64,000 nucleotides of DNA from Kocuria rosea subsp. polaris. Lineage in GTDB: Bacteria; Actinomycetota; Actinomycetes; Actinomycetales; Micrococcaceae. A program made the position numbers and the translations under genes. Shown here in pieces: positions 56,841 through 64,000 of this stretch. The DNA is taken from NCBI RefSeq assembly GCF_001483755.1, contig NZ_LQBK01000003.1, positions 62,001 to 126,000 of the forward strand, in the 5' to 3' direction. Position 1 is the first letter of the stretch. Every line of letters begins with the position of its first letter. The notes under the pieces are model-generated. The model ran no database searches and was not told the origin of the DNA. It saw only the letters and a program-made list of their open reading frames with translations.

Positions 56841-58541
56841 TCAGGTCGAGGGCGCGCGAACGCCGTCCCCGGCATTGCCTGGGTCCCTGACGATCTCCGC
56901 GTCCCCGCCGGTCCCTGCGATCCCCGGGTCCCTGACACCCTCCGCGTCCCCGCCGGCCCCCGCGTTCCCCGGCTCCCTGACGCCCTCCGCGTCCCCGCTG
57001 GCCCCCGCGTTCCCCGCATCCCCGCCGGCCCCCGCGTTCCCCGCATCCCCGCCGGCCCCCGCGTCCCCGCCGGCCTCAGCGGCAACCTGGGCGTACGACG
57101 CCGAGACCCGGCGGTAGACCGGAGTCAGGAAGGCCAGCAGCGCGGCCGCGATCATGATGATCCCGGCCACCAGGAACACCAGGGCGATGCCCCGGGAGGT
57201 GCCCTCGCCCAGCAGAGGAGCCAGCTGGGCGCTGCCCTCCGCCGACCGTGCGTACGGGATGATCCAGACCTGGGCGATCGGCGCGATGAGGAACGCGGTG
57301 ACCGGCGCTGCCGCCGACTCGAACGCCATGGCGAATCCGAACACCCGGCCCTGCCGCTCGAGCGGCACGACACGCTGGATGATCGTCTGTTCGGCCGCCT
57401 CCACGAAGGGGACGAGCACCAGGTAGAGCCAGATGCCGAGGACGTACAGCCAGGCCCACTCCCGCACGGTGAACACCGCCCCGAGCACGCCCATCGCGAT
57501 CACCGCGAGCAGCATGGTGCGCAGCGGGTTGGACCCGAGCCCGAACTTGCCGATCAGCGCCCCGCCCACGATGAACCCGGTCGCGCCGAGCGCGAAGACC
57601 GTTCCCCAGATCTCGACGGGGAACATCTCCAGGCCGTAGGGGTCCATCAGGGCCATGTAGACGCCGCCGATGAAGTTGTTGAACGTCGAGAACAGGATCA
57701 GCGCGAACAGTCCCGACACGGCCAGCACGGCCGCGAAGGCTCCCCGCAGATCGAAGCCGCCGTGGGCGTCCGTGGCCGCGGCGCGCACCTCCTCGGGCAT
57801 GCGCAGCGTCAGGAGGTGCCCGAAGGCCACGGCCGTGAGCAGCACGGCCACCACGACCGTCCAGCCCATGCCCAGGAGCCCGATCGAGAGGCCGGAGAGC
57901 ACCGAGGTGACGATGAACATCAGACCCTGCACCATGCCCACCAGCCCGTTGGCGTTGGCGCGACGGTCCGGCTCGATGAGGATCGTGACCGTGGTGGACA
58001 GGGCGATGTTGCGCATGTTCTCCACCACCGCACCGATCAGCACGACCAGGGCGAAGACCCAGATCCACGGCTGGGTCAGGTCCGCCATCGCGGACGCCGG
58101 GGCGAGGAGGAACAGGATTCCGGCCAGGACGAACATCACCAGGGTGAAGGCCGCGGCGAAGCGCATCACGGCGAGCTTGCGGTAGCGGTCCACGAAGGTG
58201 CCGAAGCTGATGCTGGAGAGCGCGATCAGCAGCATGTAGGCGCCGCCGACCACCCCGGTGGCGATCACGTTCCGCGTCTGCAGGTAGACCCAGAACGTCA
58301 GGGCGAACCAGAGATAGCTGGTCGTGATGTTCGCGAGCGCGGTGTTCACCAGGATCCCGGCGAAGGTGCGGGAGCGCTGCGCCGGACTGCGCAGGGAGGT
58401 GTCGACGGCACCTGGATCGACGAGGTCCGGGGCCTGGCCGTCGTCGGTCGGAGCGGGCGTGCCGGTCGCGTCCGCGGGGAGCGCCGCACGGCCGACGGGG
58501 GCCACCGCGGCCCGGGACAGACCCGGTTCCTGCTCGTTCAT
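56841..58541 (-). CDS. MFS transporter (macrolide-efflux/MFS_3 type)
   Basis: The 566-residue product starts at ATG 58541; TAGACT at 58549-58554 (minus) is 7 nt upstream, a leaderless-type promoter. A long disordered N-terminus (about 55 residues) precedes about 12 helices: FAGILVNTALANITTSYLWFALTFWVY, GTFVDRYRKLAVMRF (motif A-like), the 4-5 loop RANANGLVGMVQGLMF, and late ERQGRVFGFAMAFESAAAPVTAFLIAPIAQVW. The layout resembles MefA/MFS_3-type exporters. The C-terminal tail (about 75 residues) is a Gly/Asp/Ala repeat (GDAGNAGAG, GDAEGVREPGNAG). Confidence 0.9.
   Translation of the reverse strand: MNEQEPGLSRAAVAPVGRAALPADATGTPAPTDDGQAPDLVDPGAVDTSLRSPAQRSRTFAGILVNTALANITTSYLWFALTFWVYLQTRNVIATGVVGGAYMLLIALSSISFGTFVDRYRKLAVMRFAAAFTLVMFVLAGILFLLAPASAMADLTQPWIWVFALVVLIGAVVENMRNIALSTTVTILIEPDRRANANGLVGMVQGLMFIVTSVLSGLSIGLLGMGWTVVVAVLLTAVAFGHLLTLRMPEEVRAAATDAHGGFDLRGAFAAVLAVSGLFALILFSTFNNFIGGVYMALMDPYGLEMFPVEIWGTVFALGATGFIVGGALIGKFGLGSNPLRTMLLAVIAMGVLGAVFTVREWAWLYVLGIWLYLVLVPFVEAAEQTIIQRVVPLERQGRVFGFAMAFESAAAPVTAFLIAPIAQVWIIPYARSAEGSAQLAPLLGEGTSRGIALVFLVAGIIMIAAALLAFLTPVYRRVSASYAQVAAEAGGDAGAGGDAGNAGAGGDAGNAGASGDAEGVREPGNAGAGGDAEGVRDPGIAGTGGDAEIVRDPGNAGDGVRAPST
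57007..57060 (-). repeat. 27-bp tandem repeat in the MFS tail
   Basis: Two exact 27-bp copies (57007-57033, 57034-57060) lie in the 3-prime end of the MFS gene, with more diverged copies up to about 56900. They encode the nine-residue Gly/Ala/Asp/Asn repeat of the tail. Confidence 0.9.
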
Positions 58542-58548
58542 GCGGCTC

Positions 58549-58554
58549 AGTCTA
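58549..58554 (-). promoter_or_regulatory. -10 box of a leaderless MFS promoter
   Basis: TAGACT on the minus strand ends 7 nt before the ATG at 58541. Confidence 0.5.
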
Positions 58555-58643
58555 GTGAGGGGTGCGGACACGATAACGGCTCGGAGCGGGGCACCGAGGA
58601 GCAGTTCTGCAGCGGCCCGGCCGGGCGAGCACGCTCCCCCGGC

Positions 58644-58900
58644 CACGGTCCTCGAACGGCACACCCCACCCGGGAAGGCGAGGACTGTCGTTGCCCGGTC
58701 GGGCCGATCAGTGGGCCAACCCGGCGTCCCCGTGCACGGTCTTCGAGCAGGACACCCCACCTGGGAAGGCCGAGGACGCTCGCGGCCCGGCGTGGCCGAC
58801 CAGCAGGCCGCACCGGCCTTCCCGCCCACAGCCCTCGAACGGCACACCCCACCCGCGAGAGCCCGGGACGGCCGTGGCCGGGCTCGGCCTTAGCGCGTCG
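58644..58900. repeat. About 2.7 tandem copies of a 91-bp unit
   Basis: Related blocks start at 58644, 58735 and 58827. Each has CACGG-TCCTCGAACGG (or a variant), then ACACCCCACC, then a GGGAAGGCGAGGAC-like part and a more variable GGCCGA-CAG-GGCC part. They lie between the MFS promoter and the DUF222 gene, ending about 25 bp before its ATG. Confidence 0.85.
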
Positions 58901-58923
58901 GAGGCGCTGGAGAGAATGGGGTC

Positions 58924-60552
58924 ATGACGGCGACGGCGCAGTGGCAGCTCCCGACCCCGGTGACCCGTGACGGATTCCGGGATCGCCCCGGGCTGACGGA
59001 CATGACGGGGCCTGGAGCGCGGCGCGAGGTGGTACGGGCCGCCGCCGCCCAGCTCGTGGACGCCGCCGCCGCGGAGGCACGGGCAGTCGGTGCCCAGATG
59101 CGCTCCATCCACCGGCTGTGGCTGGCGGCGCAGACGGCTCGTACGGCGGCCCGGTTCGAGACGATGGCGCAGGCAGATGCCGAGATGTCCGCCCGAGGGT
59201 TCGTCCGCCCGGACCCGTTGGGCCCGCTGGCTGAGGCGGAGCACCAGCTGGTCGTGGACGTGGCGGCCGAGGTGGGGCCGGCGCTGCGGGTGCCGGCCGG
59301 CACGGCCCGGCGGCGGGTGGAGGACGCCGTCCTCCTGGCCGAGATGCTGCCGGAGGTCTTGACCGCCCTGGAGGAGGGCCGCATCGGTGCGGCCCAGGCC
59401 ACGGTGATGGTGGAGCAGTGGCGCGAGCTCATCGAGCAGGCACCGACCTGGACTCCCGGGAGCTGCGCCCCACCGCCCGTCGACGCGGTCTGCCGCCTGA
59501 TCACCGAGCTCCTGGAACGGGCACCCCACGCCACGGCCGCGCAGCTGCGGGCGGTGGCTCGCGCCCGGCGGGCGGTGCTCGTAGCCGACGCCGAGGAGCG
59601 CAGCCGGTGCAGTACCCGGAAGAACCGCACGGTGTGGGTGGAACCGGCCCCCGACGGGACGGCTTTTCTGCACGCACTGCTGGACGCGCACGTGGCGGTC
59701 GCCGTGCACGGCAGGCTCGAGGACCTGGTGGCCCTGCTGGGCGAGGACGTACCGGCTCCCGACGGTCTCGGGCAGGCCGGTCGGCCCCTGTCGGACGGCT
59801 CGGAGGACGCTGAACCGCGCTCGGCCGGAGAGCTGCGCGCAGATGTGCTGGCGGACCTGTTGCTGGACGGTGTCCTGCCGGACGAGCCGCGCTTCCCACG
59901 CGGAGTCCGGGCCCGGGTGACCGTGACGGTGCCGCTGGCTCTGCTCGCCGGCGAAGGCGTCGGGGCGGACACCGCCGCGTGCGGCGCCCCGATGCTCTCC
60001 GGCTTCGGGCCGATCAGCACGGAGGTGGCCCGCCGGCTGGCCGCCGGCGCCGGCGCCTGGCACCGGGTGCTGACCCATCCCGTGTCCGGCGTGGTCCTCG
60101 ACCACGACCGCACCGTCTACGCCGTGCCCCGGGACCTGCGCCGTCTGGTCGAGCTGCGCGACGGGACCTGCCGCTTCCCCGGGTGCCGGCGCCGCGCCGA
60201 GAGCGGCGACCTCGACCACACGGTGGCCTGGGCGGACGGCGGTCCGACGGCCGAGCACAATCTGGCCGCGCTGTGCCGGCACCATCACCGGGTCAAGCAC
60301 CGCGATGGGCACCTCGGGCGCTGGTCGGTGCGGCGGGTCGCACCCCAACCGGACGGCGGGACGGGCGGCACCCCTGCCGAGCACGCCGCGGTGCTGGAGT
60401 GGACCTCCCCGGGCGGGCTCGTGCACCGGTCCGTGCCCGAGCACGTCCGTGACCGGAGCGCCGCTGCGGACGGCCCGCTGCATCCCGCTCTCGGCTCCGC
60501 GGCCGGATGCCCACCGCCGTCGCCACCTGCCGACGACCCCCCGCCCTTCTGA
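58924..60552 (+). CDS. DUF222 and HNH endonuclease protein (REP13E12 family)
   Basis: The 542-residue product has the helical DUF222 region (about residues 50-330: RRRVEDAVLLAEMLPEVLTALEEGRIGAAQATVMVEQ, ADVLADLLLDGVLPDE) and a C-terminal HNH nuclease (residues 400-450: LRDGTCRFPGCRRRAESGDLDHTVAWADGGPTAEHNLAALCRHHHRVKHRDG) with both CxxC-like and HNH residues intact. REP13E12-type genes are repeated and possibly mobile in mycobacteria. A Pro/Ser tail follows. It has 91-bp repeats directly upstream but no recognisable recombinase or ends. Confidence 0.93.
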   Translation: MTATAQWQLPTPVTRDGFRDRPGLTDMTGPGARREVVRAAAAQLVDAAAAEARAVGAQMRSIHRLWLAAQTARTAARFETMAQADAEMSARGFVRPDPLGPLAEAEHQLVVDVAAEVGPALRVPAGTARRRVEDAVLLAEMLPEVLTALEEGRIGAAQATVMVEQWRELIEQAPTWTPGSCAPPPVDAVCRLITELLERAPHATAAQLRAVARARRAVLVADAEERSRCSTRKNRTVWVEPAPDGTAFLHALLDAHVAVAVHGRLEDLVALLGEDVPAPDGLGQAGRPLSDGSEDAEPRSAGELRADVLADLLLDGVLPDEPRFPRGVRARVTVTVPLALLAGEGVGADTAACGAPMLSGFGPISTEVARRLAAGAGAWHRVLTHPVSGVVLDHDRTVYAVPRDLRRLVELRDGTCRFPGCRRRAESGDLDHTVAWADGGPTAEHNLAALCRHHHRVKHRDGHLGRWSVRRVAPQPDGGTGGTPAEHAAVLEWTSPGGLVHRSVPEHVRDRSAAADGPLHPALGSAAGCPPPSPPADDPPPF

Positions 60553-60716
60553 ACCGAGGCCTCGATCAGCACCGCCGGCAGCCCGGCCGGAGCAGGACGT
60601 CATGGCGGGGCAGTTCAGGCATCGTGTCCTCCGAGGGCGAGCCGTTGACGCCCGCATCCCGCGGCGACAAGATGGTGCACCACGGATGCCGCCGCAGCAC
60701 GCCGAAGGACCACGCC

Positions 60717-61337
60717 ATGGGAATCGTCCAGGTCGACCTCTTCCTCACCCTCGACGGCGTCTACCAGGCGCCGGGCGGGCCCGACGAGGACCGTTCGGGC
60801 GGCTTCGAGCTCGGTGGCTGGCAGGGGGCCTACTTCGACGACGAATCGGGGGCGACGGTCGGCGCGGGCATCGAGCGCCTGGACGCGCTGCTGCTCGGTC
60901 GCAGGACGTACGACATCTTCGCCGGCTACTGGCCGGCCCACGACGGCGACGAACCGATCGCCGTGAAGTTCAACGCGGTGCCGAAGTTCGTCGTGTCCCG
61001 CACCCTGAGCGCTCCCTCGTGGCAGGGCACCACAGTGCTGAGAGATGTCCGGTCCGAGGTGCGAGCCCTCAAGGACCGGTTCGACGAGGTCCACGTGGTC
61101 GGCAGCGGCGACCTCGTCTCGACCCTGCTGAGGGAGGACCTTGTCGACCGGCTGAACCTCCTGCTCTATCCCGTGGTCCTGGGCTCGGGCAAGCGCCTCT
61201 TCGGCCACGGCTCCGTCCCGGCCGCCTTCACCCTGGCGGAGCCACCGCGGGCGTTCCCGAAGGGAGCGGTCTCGCTCGTCTACGAGCGGGCCGGCGACCC
61301 GGTCACCGGCGTGGACGTCTCCCAGCCGGCCCAGTGA
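60717..61337 (+). CDS. Dihydrofolate reductase-like (RibD C-terminal) protein
   Basis: The 206-residue product has the DHFR-like RibD_C pattern: MGIVQVDLFLTLDGVYQAPG at the N-terminus, LLLGRRTYDIFAGYWP, NAVPKFVVSRTLSAP, VHVVGSGDLVSTLLREDLVDRLNLLLYPVVLGSGKRLFG. These proteins bind NADPH, but the substrate of stand-alone members is unknown. The start at 60717 is weakly supported (GAAGGACC upstream). It follows the DUF222 gene by 164 bp on the same strand. Confidence 0.92.
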   Translation: MGIVQVDLFLTLDGVYQAPGGPDEDRSGGFELGGWQGAYFDDESGATVGAGIERLDALLLGRRTYDIFAGYWPAHDGDEPIAVKFNAVPKFVVSRTLSAPSWQGTTVLRDVRSEVRALKDRFDEVHVVGSGDLVSTLLREDLVDRLNLLLYPVVLGSGKRLFGHGSVPAAFTLAEPPRAFPKGAVSLVYERAGDPVTGVDVSQPAQ

Positions 61338-61498
61338 ACGACGCCGCAACGCCCTGTTCGCCGTGTCCCTGTCATCTGGACCGGGCTGTCGGACGACCGG
61401 TCCCGACGCCGTCGTGAGGCACCTCGGCCTGTCATGAAGCAACGCGGCTCCCCACTGCCGCGTCGATCACGCAGCGGGAGATATTCAGAGGGATCCGC

Positions 61499-61504
61499 TA
61501 TAAT
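61499..61504 (+). promoter_or_regulatory. Perfect TATAAT -10 box
   Basis: TATAAT lies 33 bp before the ATG at 61538, the only exact consensus -10 seen in this GC-rich window. The -35 region (GGGAGA at 17 bp) is poor, and AGATATTCAG upstream is AT-rich. Confidence 0.55.
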
Positions 61505-61537
61505 GCCGCCGACCGAACCCGCGAAGAAGGACCTGGG

Positions 61538-61960
61538 ATGGGCGAGCTGGAGGCACCGCGATACCGGGTGCCGTTGCGGCTACAGGGTGTGGACGGCAGG
61601 CTGGCGACCTTCGTGGTGCCACCGGAGTTCGCAGAGCACATTGCCTCGGCCACGCCGGCGAAGAACGCATGGACCCGGGACTTCAACACCGGTCTCGCCG
61701 GCGGGGTCCGCATCGATCGATCCACCACGCCGCCGACCGTTGTCAGCTACCTCACCCGGCCCTTGAAGCAGGTCGACGTTGCCGGCGAAGGATGGGTGGC
61801 GCTTCTCCGGCGTGACACGCGCCCCCGGGCCAAGAGGCCCTACCAGTTGGTCTCCGTGACGCGCAGCATCGGTCAGGGCAAGGCCAAGAGCTCGAACGGC
61901 GACCCGGCGCCGGTCCCGGTCCACGTTGCCCCGCCCATGGCCCTGGACGACCGGATCTGA
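61538..61960 (+). CDS. Unknown 140-residue protein
   Basis: The product has a beta-rich first half (VPLRLQGVDGRLATFVVPPEFAEHIASATPAKNAW) and ends with basic and proline-rich sequence. The middle has VSYLTRPLKQVDVAGEGWVALLRRDT and YQLVSVTRSIGQGKAK. I do not recognise it. GAAGGA 7 nt upstream and a TATAAT box support expression. Its codon use looks slightly less GC-biased than that of its neighbours. It is 54 bp before the next gene on the same strand. Confidence 0.7.
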   Translation: MGELEAPRYRVPLRLQGVDGRLATFVVPPEFAEHIASATPAKNAWTRDFNTGLAGGVRIDRSTTPPTVVSYLTRPLKQVDVAGEGWVALLRRDTRPRAKRPYQLVSVTRSIGQGKAKSSNGDPAPVPVHVAPPMALDDRI

Positions 61961-62014
61961 TGTCCTGGCCCCATGGGCGCACCACCCATCAGACCCGGTT
62001 GAGGGGAGACGGCG

Positions 62015-62740
62015 ATGCCCGATCAGGAGGTCTTCGTCCCCTACGGCCCCACGCACTGGGCTGCTCTGGGCGTCTGCGCCCTCGGGGCTGTGCTCGTGGT
62101 GATGCTGGGCCGCCGCCTTCGGGGTTCCGGGGCCGAGGCGGTTTTTTCTCGGGCCTTCGCCGCGGTGCTGACCACGTACACCGTGACGATGCTCGTCTAC
62201 CGGTCGCTGCCGGGCAATTTCGACGTCCACATCTCTCTGCCGGTCCACCTCTCGGACGTCGCGTGGATGGTCGCTGTCATCGCCCTGTGGACACGGGTCC
62301 GCTGGGCGACGGCGCTTACCTACTACTGGGGACTGACTCTCAACCCGCAGGCCATCCTCACCCCGGCACTCGACTCGCCGGACTTCCCCCACATCGACTT
62401 CGTCGACCTCTGGGTCCAGCACATCCTGGTCCTCTGGGCCACCCTGTACCTGATCTGGGGACGCGGCGGCCGGATTGACTGGGGCAGCTACCGCCTGGCC
62501 ATGGTGGTCACCGTCACGTGGGCCGTGGCTGCCTTCGGACTCAACAGCTGGCTGGGGACCAACTACGGCTTCCTCAACGGCAAGCCGGACAACCCTTCGA
62601 TCCTCGATCTGCTCGGGCCCTGGCCGTGGTACCTGCTGGTGGAGTTCCTCGTCATCGCCGTGGCTTGGGCGCTCATCACCTGGCCCTGGACGATCCGGCG
62701 AAAGAGCACAGCCGAGCCCCGCGTCGGCGCGGAAGGCTGA
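62015..62740 (+). CDS. TIGR02206/YwaF-like integral membrane protein
   Basis: The 241-residue product has six to seven membrane helices and the conserved YwaF pattern: HWAALGVCALGAV, LPVHLSDVAWMVAVIALWT, YYWGLTLNPQAILTP, HIDFVDLWVQHILVLWATLYLIWG and WLGTNYGFLNGKPDNPSILDLLGPWPWYLL. The family is called TIGR02206; function is unknown. The gene ends 39 bp before a strong hairpin and is likely co-transcribed with the small gene upstream. Confidence 0.92.
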   Translation: MPDQEVFVPYGPTHWAALGVCALGAVLVVMLGRRLRGSGAEAVFSRAFAAVLTTYTVTMLVYRSLPGNFDVHISLPVHLSDVAWMVAVIALWTRVRWATALTYYWGLTLNPQAILTPALDSPDFPHIDFVDLWVQHILVLWATLYLIWGRGGRIDWGSYRLAMVVTVTWAVAAFGLNSWLGTNYGFLNGKPDNPSILDLLGPWPWYLLVEFLVIAVAWALITWPWTIRRKSTAEPRVGAEG

Positions 62741-62779
62741 GGCAGCACGGCACCAGGGCATCGAGTCATGTCTGTCAAC

Positions 62780-62824
62780 GACGGCGGTCCGGCCCACCTC
62801 GGGAAGGTGGGCCGGACCGCCGTC
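62780..62824 (+). terminator. Perfect 20-bp-stem hairpin after the TIGR02206 gene
   Basis: Positions 62780-62799 are the exact inverse of 62805-62824 around the loop CGGGA. No U-run follows. This is the longest looped stem in the window besides 5755-5798. Confidence 0.85.
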
Positions 62825-63161
62825 GTCGTCCAAATGGCTCAAGCCGGGATGTGAGACGCCGACCTGAGTGAGCAATTGCCCAGGAACGGGAACCCCGGAC
62901 TTCCGGAATTGGCGTCGCTTGGTCACGCTCCTAGCGGCATCGAGTCGTCTGAGCACTTCACGAAGCTCGGCAGGGGCCTGCACGACATGTCATCGTGGCA
63001 GCTCAGCTGCATCTGTACTCACCTTTGACGCGCCGCTACCCGTTGTCGTCGCCGCGGACCGGTTCAGCCCGCGATCCGGCGTCGTCAGCAAACGCCGCAG
63101 CAGTCGGTGTGAGGTGACGCTGGGGTCACCTTGCTCAGACAGCTCGGGACCTCACACGGGA
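62825..63161. other. Intergenic region before nrdF
   Basis: The 337 bp hold no credible gene. GGTGAC-N6-GTCACC (63113-63130) is a 6-bp-stem hairpin about 30 bp beyond the nrdF stop, a weak terminator candidate. The middle part is less GC-rich than the surroundings. Confidence 0.45.

Positions 63162-64000
<839 letters not shown>

Noticed and set aside
58547-58852. Minus-strand 101-residue frame across the 91-bp repeats
   Set aside because: Its sequence merely translates the repeats (PSRVGCAVRG-like copies), with no start context or domain.
58644-60552. A complete integrative element around the DUF222-HNH gene
   Set aside because: No integrase, transposase, tRNA target or terminal inverted repeats are seen, so only repeats and gene are reported.

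Overview
The window is a 64 kb piece of a high-GC actinobacterial chromosome, most likely from Micrococcaceae and Kocuria-like. This placement is inferred from very high GC, the actinobacterial gene set (MurT/GatD, DnaE2, SufS/SufU, REP13E12-type DUF222 protein), GTG/TTG starts and frequent TANNNT boxes 6-9 nt before start codons (leaderless-type promoters). There are no rRNA or tRNA genes, CRISPR arrays, insertion sequences or prophage genes that I can recognise. Both ends are cut inside genes: secD on the left and a ribonucleotide reductase beta subunit on the right.

Layout. 1-8 kb (minus strand): secD-yajC (protein export), ruvB-ruvA-ruvC-yebC (Holliday junction processing) and murT-gatD (peptidoglycan amidation). 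8-20 kb (mostly plus): a small membrane protein, a Rep-like unknown, a secreted VanY/VldE-like peptidoglycan peptidase, an MFS exporter preceded by a coupled 41-codon ORF, YjbR-like protein, a divergent LysR/LysE pair, a rifampicin-phosphotransferase-family enzyme, an unknown and an M3 peptidase. 20-24 kb (minus): HIT protein, thrS, a PRC-barrel/DUF2382 stress protein. 24-33 kb: dnaE2, MOSC protein, flavin oxidoreductase, FAH hydrolase, DUF6504 protein, GNAT, PPOX protein and SRAP (YedK). 33-40 kb (minus): lipoate-ligase-like protein, nucleosidase, LLM oxidoreductase, sufU, sufS, two small proteins, a serine beta-lactamase-like hydrolase. 40-47 kb: secreted FG-GAP propeller, membrane protein, secreted HNH-Excalibur lipoprotein, second lipoprotein, SelO, methyltransferase. 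47-54 kb: PucR-type regulator, FAD monooxygenase, rifampicin monooxygenase (rox) under a rifamycin-associated element, katG. 54-64 kb: astacin-like protease, patatin, MFS, DUF222-HNH, DHFR-like, two small unknown or membrane proteins, nrdF.

Three themes tie genes together. (1) DNA damage: LexA-type (SOS) boxes are visible upstream of dnaE2, of the DUF6504 gene and at the ruvAB promoter, and an SRAP gene lies nearby, so the window holds a scattered SOS group. (2) Rifamycin: a near-perfect 20-bp rifamycin-associated element sits in front of a Rox-type monooxygenase, and a full-length Rph-family phosphotransferase is 34 kb away under a different promoter. (3) Cell envelope and secretion: SecD/YajC, MurT/GatD, a VldE-like peptidase, a secreted nuclease, a seven-repeat propeller and lipoproteins.

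Small tandem repeats (7, 27, 30, 32, 33, about 84 and about 91 bp) are scattered between genes and at gene ends, and several very long perfect hairpins serve as probable terminators. All functional calls are made by eye from family motifs; no database search was run.
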